Below are positions 24,483 through 32,952 of a stretch of 64,000 bases of DNA, in pieces (position 1 is the stretch's first letter; each line of letters opens with the position of its first letter). The DNA comes from Mycolicibacterium sp. TY81. GTDB lineage: Bacteria > Actinomycetota > Actinomycetes > Mycobacteriales > Mycobacteriaceae. The translations under genes were made by a program, and so were the position numbers. The stretch lies in the NCBI RefSeq assembly GCF_018326285.1, contig NZ_AP023362.1:3534001-3598000 (forward strand), written 5' to 3'. The notes under the pieces are model-generated. The model did no database searches and was not told where the DNA came from. It was given only the letters and a program-made list of their open reading frames with translations.

Positions 24483-26636
24483 TCAGGAAACGGTACGGAA
24501 CACAGTCAGGGCACGGCCTTCCACCATGACGGTGGCCTCCGCGTCCAGCGGAGTGGCCTCGGCCTCCACGGTGGCCAGACCGCTGGCGGTGTCGAGCACC
24601 AGTTGCCATTTCGCACCGAATTGTTGTGGCGGCAGCGTGAATTCGATGGCGTCGTGGTGCGCGTTGAAACACAGGACGAACGAGTCGTCGACGACCCGCT
24701 GCCCACGCTCATCCAGGTCCGGTATGCCCTGCCCGTTGAGGTACACCGCGACGGACTTGCCGAAGGCGGTGTTCCAGTCGTCGTCGGTCATCTCCGAGCC
24801 ACTCGGGGTGAAGAAGGCGACGTCCGGGACGTCCTGCGAGCCCCGGGCGCGCACCGGCCGTCCGGTGAAGAAGCGCCGACGCCGGAAAACCGGGTGCGCG
24901 GTGCGGATTGCGGCGACGCCGCCGAGGAACGCGGTCAACACGGTGTCCGCCGATTCCCAGTCGACCCAGGTGATTTCGTTGTCCTGGCAGTAGCCGTTGT
25001 TGTTTCCGCCCTGCGTGCGGCCCAGTTCGTCGCCGTGCGAGATCATGGGCACGCCCTGGCTCAGCAGCGTCGTGGCCAGAAAATTGCGCTGCTGGCGTCG
25101 ACGCAATGCATCGATGTCGGCGTCGTCGGTCGGGCCTTCCACACCGCAGTTCCAGGATCGGTTGTTCGATTCGCCATCGGCGTTGTCGTCACCGTTGGCC
25201 TCGTTGTGTTTCTCGTTGTAGGACACCAGGTCCCGCAGCGTGAAGCCGTCATGGGCCGTCACGAAATTGATCGAGGCGACCGGCCGGCGCGAGGTGTGCT
25301 CGTAGAGGTCCGCCGACCCCGTGAGCCGTGAAGCGAACTCGCCGAGCGTGGACTCCTCACCACGCCAGAAGTCGCGCACGGCGTCGCGGTACTTACCGTT
25401 CCATTCCGTCCACTGCGGCGGGAAGTTCCCGACCTGATAGCCCCCGGGCCCGACATCCCACGGTTCGGCGATCAGCTTGACCTGGCTGATGACCGGATCC
25501 TGCTGGACCATCTCGAAGAACGTCGAGAGCCGGTCGACGTCGTAGAACTCCCGCGCCAGGGTCGATGCCAGATCGAACCGGAAGCCATCGACATGCATCT
25601 CGGTCACCCAGTACCGCAACGAATCCATGATGAGCTGCAGCGCGTGCGGATGACCGGCATTGAGACTGTTGCCCGTGCCCGTGTAGTCCATGTAGAACTT
25701 CGGTTCCCCGTCGACCAGCTGGTAGTAGGCGGCGTTGTCGATCCCACGGAAAGACAGCGTCGGACCCAGATGGTTGCCTTCCGCGGTGTGGTTGTAGACC
25801 ACATCGAGAATCACCTCGATATCCGCCTGGTGCAGGTCACGCACCATGGCCTTGAACTCCTGCACCTGCCCTCCGGGCGTCGCCCCTGACGTGTACTTGG
25901 GGTCCGGCGCGAAGAACCCGATGGTGTTGTACCCCCAGTAATTCGACAGTCCCTTGTCGATCAGTACGGAGTCGTTGGCGAAGTGGTGCACCGGCATCAG
26001 CTCGACAGCCGTGATACCGAAGCTCTTCAGATGCTCGATTATCGCGGGATGCGCGACGCCCGCGTAGGTGCCGCGGTCACGTTCGGGCACATCGGGGTGA
26101 AGCTGCGTCAGCCCCTTCACGTGGGTCTCGTAGATCACCGAATCGGCGTACGCGCGCTGCGGCGGCCGGTCGGTCCCCCAGTCGAAGTATGGGTTGATCA
26201 CCACCGACTTCGGCATGCGGGCGGCCGAATCATCGTCATTGCGACTGTCTTCGTCACCGAAGTTGTACCCGAAGAGACTTTGGTCCCAACGGAATTCGCC
26301 GTCGATCGCCTTGGCGTAGGGATCGATCAACAGCTTGTTCGGGTTGCAGCGCTGCCCCGTCGCAGGATCGTACGGCCCGTGGACGCGATAGCCGTAGTGC
26401 TGTCCGGGCACGACATCGGGGAGGAATCCGTGCCAGATGAAGCCGTCGACTTCCGGCAGCACCACCCGCGTTTCGGTGCCGTCGTCGGCGAACAGGCAGA
26501 GCTCGACCCGCTCTGCGGCCTCACTGAAGACGGCGAAGTTCGTTCCGACACCGTCATACGTCGCTCCGAGCGGGTACGCCTTGCCCGGCCATACCTCGGT
26601 GCGGCGGTTGTCCTCCGAGTCGGCGGACGTTGTCAT
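24483..26636 (-). CDS. glgX: Glycogen debranching enzyme GlgX
   Basis: A 717-residue isoamylase-type glycoside hydrolase family 13 enzyme: an N-terminal CBM48 domain (residues about 15-120), then a catalytic barrel with VVYNHT, the nucleophile motif DGFRFDLAST, acid/base EPWD and FVTAHDG, and a C-terminal beta domain. It hydrolyses alpha-1,6 branches of glycogen. ATG 26636 has a GGAG site. Glycogen and trehalose turnover is a common part of the mycobacterial stress response, and the gene sits between SigF-type genes, though no SigF promoter was found directly before it. Confidence 0.95.
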   Translation of the reverse strand: MTTSADSEDNRRTEVWPGKAYPLGATYDGVGTNFAVFSEAAERVELCLFADDGTETRVVLPEVDGFIWHGFLPDVVPGQHYGYRVHGPYDPATGQRCNPNKLLIDPYAKAIDGEFRWDQSLFGYNFGDEDSRNDDDSAARMPKSVVINPYFDWGTDRPPQRAYADSVIYETHVKGLTQLHPDVPERDRGTYAGVAHPAIIEHLKSFGITAVELMPVHHFANDSVLIDKGLSNYWGYNTIGFFAPDPKYTSGATPGGQVQEFKAMVRDLHQADIEVILDVVYNHTAEGNHLGPTLSFRGIDNAAYYQLVDGEPKFYMDYTGTGNSLNAGHPHALQLIMDSLRYWVTEMHVDGFRFDLASTLAREFYDVDRLSTFFEMVQQDPVISQVKLIAEPWDVGPGGYQVGNFPPQWTEWNGKYRDAVRDFWRGEESTLGEFASRLTGSADLYEHTSRRPVASINFVTAHDGFTLRDLVSYNEKHNEANGDDNADGESNNRSWNCGVEGPTDDADIDALRRRQQRNFLATTLLSQGVPMISHGDELGRTQGGNNNGYCQDNEITWVDWESADTVLTAFLGGVAAIRTAHPVFRRRRFFTGRPVRARGSQDVPDVAFFTPSGSEMTDDDWNTAFGKSVAVYLNGQGIPDLDERGQRVVDDSFVLCFNAHHDAIEFTLPPQQFGAKWQLVLDTASGLATVEAEATPLDAEATVMVEGRALTVFRTVS

Positions 26637-26724
26637 GTGCTCTCCTCGAGCGCCAGTACTGGGGTGGGAGGAATAGCCCGCATCAGCGCCATCCAATCAT
26701 CGCGCCGGTCGGAATGCACGGTTG

Positions 26725-26750
26725 GTTTGGCCGGGTGTCGGCGTGGGTAC
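26725..26750 (+). promoter_or_regulatory. SigF-type promoter of 51-residue membrane protein copy 2
   Basis: GTTT (26725-26728) and GGGTAC (26745-26750) with a 16-bp spacer, 56 bases before the small gene. It may also serve the AI-2E family gene 37 bases after it. Confidence 0.75.
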
Positions 26751-26806
26751 CTGAAAGCCGCCGGTGTTGACGAAGACGTCAACACCCCGAGCGAGGAGCG
26801 CAGCAC

Positions 26807-26962
26807 ATGATCATCTTGGGCATTATCTTGCTAATCCTGGGCTACGCCCTGGCAGTACCGATTCTGGAGACCATCGGTGCAATCCTGGTCGTGATCGGTG
26901 CGGTCCTGTGGATCCTGGGCGCCGTCGGGCGGCCGGTCGCAGGACGCAAGGTGTGGTTCTAG
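26807..26962 (+). CDS. 51-residue membrane protein (DUF6131-like), copy 2
   Basis: Two hydrophobic helices and a basic end (GRKVWF). It was too short for many gene callers but is supported by ATG 26807 with a GAGGAG site, by its SigF-type promoter and by its paralog of identical length at 21403-21558. Function unknown; it is probably a stress-induced membrane peptide. Confidence 0.75.
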   Translation: MIILGIILLILGYALAVPILETIGAILVVIGAVLWILGAVGRPVAGRKVWF

Positions 26963-26998
26963 CCGGCGCGGTAACCGTTCCTGCGCACCGCGGGCCCT

Positions 26999-28228
26999 GT
27001 GGTGACGAGCGCCCGGCCGTGCGGTGACCGCGAACCACCCGACGAGGCGAACCAGGTAGAGAAGACGGGTGAGGCCGGTCAGCCGGCACACCACGACATG
27101 GTGGCGCAGCCGCACGGCACAGATGAGGAACCGATCGCCGCGGCGGAAGCTGTCGCCGCGGAGATGAAAACCGACGCGCGTCCCCATGGCGAATTGGGAC
27201 GGCGGTTCGATCGGCACTCACCCTTCTTCGTCGGGATGACGGCGGCCGCAGGCGTTGCCGTGACGTACGGCGCCGTGCACATGCTGGTCGCCGCGCAGTC
27301 GGTGCTGGTGCTGATCGGAGTGGCGTTCTTCCTGGCGCTGGGGTTGGAACCCGCCGTCTCGTGGTTCGTCAACCACCATCTGCCGCGTTGGCTCGCCACC
27401 ACAGCCGTTTTCATCATCTTTCTTGCGCTGATGGCCGCCTTCGTGGCAGCGGCGATTCCGCCGCTGTCGCAGCAAGCCACCCAGCTTATCCATCAGGCGC
27501 CGCACTACATTCAGCAAGCGCAGAGCCACTCGTCCACGATCGGAAAACTCAACGACCGCTTCCATATTCAGCAGCGGATCACCGACACGATGAACGGTTC
27601 GGGCGGGTCGATACTCAACGAGATCGTCACTGCCAGTTCGGCGGTGTTCGCCGCACTGGCCGACATGCTCATCGTCGTCGTGCTCACCGTGTACTTCCTG
27701 ATCGACTTCCCGCGCATCCGCGCGACCCTGTATCGCCTTGTCCCCCAGACCCGTCGGCCGCGCGCGATTCTCATCGGCGACGATGTCTTCGCCAAGGTCG
27801 GCGCCTACGTCCTGGGCAACGTGGCGATATCGGCGATCGCCGCAGTCGCCACCGCGGTGTGGCTGAGCGCGTTCGACGTGCCCTATCCGCTACTGCTCGG
27901 CATCTTCGTCGGACTGTTCGATCTGGTGCCGGTCGTCGGCTCCACCATCGCCGGAGTCGTGGTGGCGGCGGTGGCCCTGACGGTCTCGCTACCCGTATGT
28001 GTTTCCACCGCAGTCTTTTTCATCGTATTCAGAGCTCTCGAGGACTATCTGCTTGTCCCCCGCATCATCGGACACGCGGTCAAGGTGCCCGCGTTGGTCA
28101 CCGTCGTGGCGGTTCTCATCGGCGGCGCTCTGCTCGGCATCGTCGGGGCATTGGTGGCCATTCCGGTCGCAGCTGCCGTGCAGCTGATCACCCGCGAGGT
28201 GCTGTTCCCGCGGCTTGATGGCACCTGA
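26999..28228 (+). CDS. AI-2E family transporter (PerM-like permease)
   Basis: A 409-residue membrane protein with a charged N-terminal tail of about 75 residues followed by about eight helices in the AI-2E/PerM pattern: paired N-terminal helices, a soluble middle (IGKLNDRF...), FLIDFPRIRATL, and the LLGIFVGLFDLVPVVGSTIAG core. GTG 26999 is the farthest start; ATG 27098 would shorten the tail. Family members export autoinducer-like molecules or work as Na+/H+ antiporters; the substrate here is unknown. It follows the small SigF-type gene by 36 bases and may share its transcript. Confidence 0.85.
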   Translation: MVTSARPCGDREPPDEANQVEKTGEAGQPAHHDMVAQPHGTDEEPIAAAEAVAAEMKTDARPHGELGRRFDRHSPFFVGMTAAAGVAVTYGAVHMLVAAQSVLVLIGVAFFLALGLEPAVSWFVNHHLPRWLATTAVFIIFLALMAAFVAAAIPPLSQQATQLIHQAPHYIQQAQSHSSTIGKLNDRFHIQQRITDTMNGSGGSILNEIVTASSAVFAALADMLIVVVLTVYFLIDFPRIRATLYRLVPQTRRPRAILIGDDVFAKVGAYVLGNVAISAIAAVATAVWLSAFDVPYPLLLGIFVGLFDLVPVVGSTIAGVVVAAVALTVSLPVCVSTAVFFIVFRALEDYLLVPRIIGHAVKVPALVTVVAVLIGGALLGIVGALVAIPVAAAVQLITREVLFPRLDGT

Positions 28229-28284
28229 GCACCAGCGCCCCTCACACCGAACAGCCAATGTCCGGCAGGTCACAACACCACGGT

Positions 28285-28310
28285 GTTTCGAGTCGAGGCA
28301 GATCGGAAAT
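28285..28310 (+). promoter_or_regulatory. Possible SigF-type promoter of csbD copy 2
   Basis: GTTT and GGAAAT with a 16-bp spacer; weaker than the other SigF-type promoters. It is reported mainly because copy 1 has the same arrangement. Confidence 0.35.
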
Positions 28311-28380
28311 CCTGCAACCAGGGCGCGGCACAGCGATACCGCTCCTGAGGAATCCATCCATGACTACCGGAAGGGCAGAC

Positions 28381-28626
28381 ATGAGCGAGAAGCAGAACAC
28401 CGGACCCGAAGAAGCCGTGCGTGGCGTCGTGGAAGGTGTGAAGGGTAAGGCCAAGGAAGTCATCGGCACCGTGACGGGCCGCGACGACGTCGTGCGTGAG
28501 GGCCAGGCCCAGCAGGACAAGGCCGATGCGCAGCGCGACGCCGCGAAGAAGGAAGCCGAGGCGGACGCCGCGCGGGCGGGCGCCAAGAGCGCCGAGCAGC
28601 GACAGGAAGCTGAGCAGCGCCGCTGA
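28381..28626 (+). CDS. CsbD family stress protein, copy 2
   Basis: An 81-residue CsbD protein, nearly the same as copy 1 at 21828-22073, with the same length and charged repeat tail. ATG 28381 follows GGAAGGG. A weak SigF-type element (GTTT 28285-28288, 16 bp, GGAAAT 28305-28310) lies upstream. The DNA similarity to copy 1 over most of the gene suggests recent duplication or gene conversion. Confidence 0.9.
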   Translation: MSEKQNTGPEEAVRGVVEGVKGKAKEVIGTVTGRDDVVREGQAQQDKADAQRDAAKKEAEADAARAGAKSAEQRQEAEQRR

Positions 28627-28633
28627 CTCACAG

Positions 28634-28669
28634 ATCGGCCCAGCTGGGGTTTGCCCCGGCTGGGCCGAT
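28634..28669 (+). terminator. Hairpin terminator after csbD copy 2
   Basis: 11-bp perfect stem (28634-28644 with 28659-28669), continued by a further 5 pairs including one G-T. It lies just after the CsbD stop and converges with the XdhC gene end. Confidence 0.8.
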
Positions 28670-28700
28670 TGCTGTGCGCAGCCCGTCGCCGGCCCCGGCA

Positions 28701-29720
28701 TCACACCGAATGGAATGCGCGTTCGGACTTCGGTAGCCCGCTGCCACCTTCGGCACCCGCGACCACTTGGGCCAGGATCGACAACGCGATGTGGGGCCCG
28801 GCGCGACCGCCGAGATCCAGCCCGATCGGCGCCTGCAGACGGTGTAGGTCATGGGCGAGAAGTCCCCGCGCCGACAGCTCACTTCGAGTGTTCGCCGAGC
28901 GAGCGCTCGAGCCGAGAGCGCCGACGAACGACGGCTGCAGACCGCCGGTCCATCGCCGCGAATCAAGGGCCTCGAGTAGCAGCGGCACGGTGAAGCGATC
29001 ATCATGGGTCAGATCGACGATTGCCGTCTTCGCGTCGATGCGTCCCGCTTCCCGTTCGCGCCGCAGATAGCGATCGGGCCGATCAATGACGAGTTCCAGC
29101 GGGCCCGAGAACCGGTCGGGACGCAGGAATGCCGACCGTGGATCACAAACCACCACCGCGAATCCCATACGGGCGCCCAGCGCCGCGAGCTCGACGGCGA
29201 TCTCGCTGGTGCCGAAAATCACCATGCGGGGCGGTGCTTCGTAACGCGTGCAGAACTCGGGCGCATCACCGGCCTGGGCCAACGAAATGTGCCCGGTTTG
29301 CAAGTTCAAGAACGTGGCTGCCGGCTGACCGGCTTCCAGTGCCGAGAGCAGGGCCGGCAGTTCCGGAAAGTGCCGCGGTGTCACCGGATGCATGGCCACC
29401 CGCACCGTGCCACCGCAGGGCCCGCGCGGCGCAAACGGGTCACCGCTCAGCCGGTCTGCTTCGTATTCGACGGTCCGGCAACCGATTCCCTCCACAAAAC
29501 CGGCAGGTTCTGCGAAGATTCGCTGGGCCCGCTCGAACAGGTCCGCCTCGACGCAGCCCGATGACACGCTGCCGGCCATCGCCGCGTTCCGGTCGAAGGC
29601 CATCATCGACCCGAGTGGGTACGGAGATCGGTCGTAGGTGTCGAGGACCGTGACCGCGAGAACCGGCTCACCGTGCTGGTATCGCCGCGCAATCCATTGC
29701 AGCACAGCTTTATTCTTCAT
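28701..29720 (-). CDS. xdhC: XdhC/PaoD-type molybdenum cofactor insertion protein
   Basis: A 339-residue XdhC family chaperone, which binds the molybdenum cofactor and inserts it into molybdenum hydroxylases. The N-terminal domain has AVTVLDTYDRSPYPLGSMMA and the cysteine motif SSGCVEADLF; a Rossmann-like C-terminal part begins at MVIFGTSEIAVELA. ATG 29720 overlaps the end of the short MocA-like ORF by 11 bases. The hydroxylase subunits are divergently encoded 400 bases away, which identifies the client enzyme. Confidence 0.9.
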   Translation of the reverse strand: MKNKAVLQWIARRYQHGEPVLAVTVLDTYDRSPYPLGSMMAFDRNAAMAGSVSSGCVEADLFERAQRIFAEPAGFVEGIGCRTVEYEADRLSGDPFAPRGPCGGTVRVAMHPVTPRHFPELPALLSALEAGQPAATFLNLQTGHISLAQAGDAPEFCTRYEAPPRMVIFGTSEIAVELAALGARMGFAVVVCDPRSAFLRPDRFSGPLELVIDRPDRYLRREREAGRIDAKTAIVDLTHDDRFTVPLLLEALDSRRWTGGLQPSFVGALGSSARSANTRSELSARGLLAHDLHRLQAPIGLDLGGRAGPHIALSILAQVVAGAEGGSGLPKSERAFHSV

Positions 29721-29925
29721 CGATGTCCTCCCCGCTCGCCAGATCGGGGCATTCGACCCGGAGCAGATCGGGATGTGCCGTCAGGAATGGGCCGGCGCCG
29801 GTGTCACCAGAGAGGTTCTGCAACAGGTCATCGAGCCAATGACCATCGGCAGCGGTCACTTTCGGCTTTCCGTAGCGCTGCCCGCTGCCTGCCGCCAGGA
29901 CTATGCCAAGGGTCGTGGTGCTCAT
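29710..29925 (-). pseudogene. MocA-type molybdopterin cytidylyltransferase, internally deleted
   Basis: A 71-residue ORF that begins with the nucleotidyltransferase loop of MocA/MobA enzymes (GIVLAAGSGQRYGKPK) and then goes straight to what looks like the family's C terminus (LSGDTGAGPFLTAH... followed by an acidic DID end). About 110-120 residues of the usual about 190 are missing, without a stop or frame change, so an in-frame deletion is likely. MocA converts molybdopterin to the cytosine dinucleotide form used by this hydroxylase class, so it fits the locus. It is probably inactive; a small residual function cannot be excluded. Confidence 0.65.
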
Positions 29926-30115
29926 GGTGGTACTCGGTGAGGCATGTTACTCAGACGATGTCGCAACGCGCCCGGCCTCCGGCCTCATCGCCAGGTCGAC
30001 GCGTAGGTCGAGCCTCAGGTGCCGGCCATCTGATGACACAGGAGGCGGACGGTGCGATGCTCTTACCGCCTCAAGTGACAGCGAGCGCGCGACGACGCGC
30101 AAAGGCAGGGTGAGA

Positions 30116-32419
30116 GTGACAGGCGATGGAGCAATCGGCCGACCGGTGAGCCGGGTCGAGGGACGCGACAAGGTGACCGGCGGCGCGCGCTACACGGCCG
30201 ATACCGCAGTGCCCGGCGTGCAGTACGCGGTGCTGGTGCAGTCCACCGTGTCGCACGGTCGCATCATCGCCGACTCTTTGGCGGCCGCCGCGACGCGCGC
30301 CCAATCCGCCCCGGGAGTGACCTGCGTCCTCACGCCCTTGAATTGCCCTACTCTGCAGCATCTTCCAGTCGACCTGACGTGGGATCTGCCGCTGGAGCGA
30401 CGGCCACCGCTGTCGGATCTGACGGTCCAACACAGAGGCCAGCACGTGGCTCTGGTGGTCGCCGATACCCTGGAGAACGCGCAGTTCGCCGCGGCGTTGA
30501 TAGACGTGAGCTACGAGGAACAGCCCGCGCTCCTGACGGCGCGCGATGTGCTCGCGGCACGGGACTTGCCGACCAGCGATGACGGGGTCGTGCGCAGCGG
30601 CACCTACCGACCCGATCATTTCGTCAAACTCGAGGACGAGAAGCTCCAGGACCACCGTGGCCCGGCCGATGAGCCGGCCGACGGCATCAAGATCGCTTCG
30701 CGCTACACGACGCCCGAGAATGCCCACTACGCCATCGAGCTGGCCGCCACGATCGCGAGCTGGGACGGTGATCTGCTGACCGTGCACGACACGACGCGGT
30801 GGATCGCCGGTGAACGGCTCGCTCTCGCAGCATATTTGGGCATCCCGGTCGACAACGTGCGGATCATCGCCCCGCTGGTCGGTGGAGCGTTCGGTTCCAA
30901 GAGTTTCTTGTGGATGCATGTCGTGCTGTGCGCGTTGGCTGCGCGAGTGACCGGACAACCGGTCAAGATGGTCCTCAGCCGCGCCCAGATGTTCACCTCG
31001 ACCGGACACCGTCCGCCAACCGAGCAGCAGGTGCGGCTGGTCGGCGATGCTCACACCCGACTGACCAGCATCGAGCACCACACGCTCACCGAGACGTCGA
31101 CAATCGCGCACTTCTGCGAACCGGCCGGCATCAGCACACGGTTCCTCTACCGATCACCCCGAATGGTCGTCTCGCACACGGTCGCTCGGGTACATTCCCC
31201 CACTCCATGTTTCATGCGCGGCCCCGGCGAAGCACCTGGACTGTTCGCTCTGGAGGTCGCCATGGACGAGCTGGCCCACGAGCTCGACGTCAACCCGCTG
31301 CAGCTGCGCATCACCAACTATGCCGGGGACGATCAAGCCACCGGACGCCCGTGGTCCGACGAGAATCTGCTGCGGTGTTACCGGGAGGGAGCCGATCGTT
31401 TCGGTTGGTCGCACCGGCCGTCCGAACCACGGTCGCAGCGCCGCGACGATGTGCTCGTCGGCTGGGGCATGGCGACCGCGACTTATCCGGGGCGTCGCAT
31501 GCCCGCCGGCTGTCGGGTGCGGACCACGCGCGACGGAATTGTCGAATTCTCCTCAGCCACACACGAAGTCGGGACCGGCGTGCGGACCGTCATGACGCAG
31601 ATCGCCGCGGATTCCGCGGGATTGCTACTGCCGCAGGTGGCCTTCTTCTCGGGTGATTCCGCCTTCCCGAGCGCCCCGTACAGCGGAGCATCACAAACCA
31701 CCGCGGCCGTCGGCTCGGCGGTCTACGAGGCCGGTCGGGAATGGAAACGCCGGCTGCTCGAACTTCTCGTCGCCGACGAGCATGCGCCATACGCCGGATG
31801 CGACCCGCACACGCTGGATATCCGCGACGGCGAGGTCATCAGCACCGATCCGGAGCTCCCGGTCACCGCGGTCATCCCACTGCTTGCGGCATCCGACAAT
31901 GCATTTCACGAGCGACTCACCTTCACCAGCACCAGCGACGGGGCGCCGGAAGGCGGCCCCGTGTCGCAATCGTTCGGCGCCCACTTCTGCGAGGTGGAAG
32001 TAGATGAGAGCATCGGGCGAGCCACCGTCACCCGGTGGGTCGCGGTCATGGACTGCGGACGCGTCATCAACCCGAAGCTGGCGCGCAGCCAGATCATCGG
32101 CGGCATCACCTTCGGTCTCGGCATGGCGCTACTGGAGCAGGTGCCCTACGACCCCGGTACTGGCCACGCCCTCGGCGAGTACTACGTGCCCACTCACGCC
32201 GACATCCCGAGGTTCGACATCGCCTTCATCGACAGCGCCGACGACCACCTGAACGCATTCGGCGCCCGCGGCATCGGCGAAATCGGAGTGTGCGGCGTGG
32301 CCGCGGCGATCGCCAATGCCGTCTTCCACGCCACCGGTCGCCGGGTACGCGACCTGCCGATCACCATCGAGAATCTGTTGCCCGCGTTCGGCGCAGCGTC
32401 CCAGAGGCAATCCATATGA
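30116..32419 (+). CDS. Molybdenum hydroxylase large subunit (PaoC/XdhA-type, Mo-binding)
   Basis: A 767-residue molybdopterin-binding subunit of the xanthine dehydrogenase/aldehyde oxidoreductase family. Seen are PLVGGAFGSK, the MRGPGE loop, ATHEVGTG and the catalytic-Glu motif GARGIGEIG near the C terminus. GTG 30116 is taken as start; GTG 30110 is as close, and longer extensions lack support. It ends with an ATGA overlap on the FeS subunit gene. The order large-FeS-FAD and the FAD-subunit cysteine pattern favour a PaoABC-like aldehyde oxidoreductase, but N-heterocycle hydroxylation is also possible. Confidence 0.88.
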   Translation: MTGDGAIGRPVSRVEGRDKVTGGARYTADTAVPGVQYAVLVQSTVSHGRIIADSLAAAATRAQSAPGVTCVLTPLNCPTLQHLPVDLTWDLPLERRPPLSDLTVQHRGQHVALVVADTLENAQFAAALIDVSYEEQPALLTARDVLAARDLPTSDDGVVRSGTYRPDHFVKLEDEKLQDHRGPADEPADGIKIASRYTTPENAHYAIELAATIASWDGDLLTVHDTTRWIAGERLALAAYLGIPVDNVRIIAPLVGGAFGSKSFLWMHVVLCALAARVTGQPVKMVLSRAQMFTSTGHRPPTEQQVRLVGDAHTRLTSIEHHTLTETSTIAHFCEPAGISTRFLYRSPRMVVSHTVARVHSPTPCFMRGPGEAPGLFALEVAMDELAHELDVNPLQLRITNYAGDDQATGRPWSDENLLRCYREGADRFGWSHRPSEPRSQRRDDVLVGWGMATATYPGRRMPAGCRVRTTRDGIVEFSSATHEVGTGVRTVMTQIAADSAGLLLPQVAFFSGDSAFPSAPYSGASQTTAAVGSAVYEAGREWKRRLLELLVADEHAPYAGCDPHTLDIRDGEVISTDPELPVTAVIPLLAASDNAFHERLTFTSTSDGAPEGGPVSQSFGAHFCEVEVDESIGRATVTRWVAVMDCGRVINPKLARSQIIGGITFGLGMALLEQVPYDPGTGHALGEYYVPTHADIPRFDIAFIDSADDHLNAFGARGIGEIGVCGVAAAIANAVFHATGRRVRDLPITIENLLPAFGAASQRQSI

Positions 32420-32952
32420 GTGACCACACCATCGAGCTGATCATCAACGGCACCGCCGTCACGGTGGTGGCCGACGTCCGCACCACGCTGCTGGACCTGC
32501 TGCGTGAACGCCTGCAACTCACCGGTACGAAGAAAGGCTGCGACCACGGACTGTGCGGCGCCTGCACGGTTTCGGTCGATGGTGCGCGCGTCCTGAGCTG
32601 CCTCACCCTGGCCGTGACGATCGAGGGCGCCACCGTCGTGACCATCGAAGGCATCGCCCAAGACGGCCGGCTGCACCCGTTGCAAGAAGCGTTCATCGAA
32701 CACGACGGATTCCAATGCGGTTACTGCACGCCCGGCCAGATCTGTTCGGCACGAGCGATGCTCGCAGAACACGCGCGCGGGGATCTGTCTGCCGCAACTT
32801 TCGACGGTCCGTTCACCGACGTCGCGAATGGACCGGAGACCTTGTCCACCAGTGAAATCCGCGAGCGCATGGCAGGCAACATCTGCCGTTGCGGCGCCTA
32901 CCCGAACATCGTCGACGCGATCGCGTCCTGTCTGCCCGAGCACCGCCCATGA
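32416..32952 (+). CDS. Molybdenum hydroxylase [2Fe-2S] subunit
   Basis: A 178-residue two-cluster ferredoxin-type subunit. The plant-type cluster cysteines are in CDHGLCGACTVSVDG plus SCLT, and the second cluster in CGYCTPGQ and NICRCGAY. It has no twin-arginine signal, so this enzyme should stay in the cytoplasm, unlike E. coli PaoA. It overlaps the large subunit gene and its stop overlaps the FAD subunit start (ATG 32949), indicating a tightly coupled operon. Confidence 0.92.
   Translation: MSDHTIELIINGTAVTVVADVRTTLLDLLRERLQLTGTKKGCDHGLCGACTVSVDGARVLSCLTLAVTIEGATVVTIEGIAQDGRLHPLQEAFIEHDGFQCGYCTPGQICSARAMLAEHARGDLSAATFDGPFTDVANGPETLSTSEIRERMAGNICRCGAYPNIVDAIASCLPEHRP

Noticed and set aside
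24400..26670. Repeated CAGTACTGG word near the TetR and glgX starts
   Set aside because: Short word, not symmetrically placed, likely chance.
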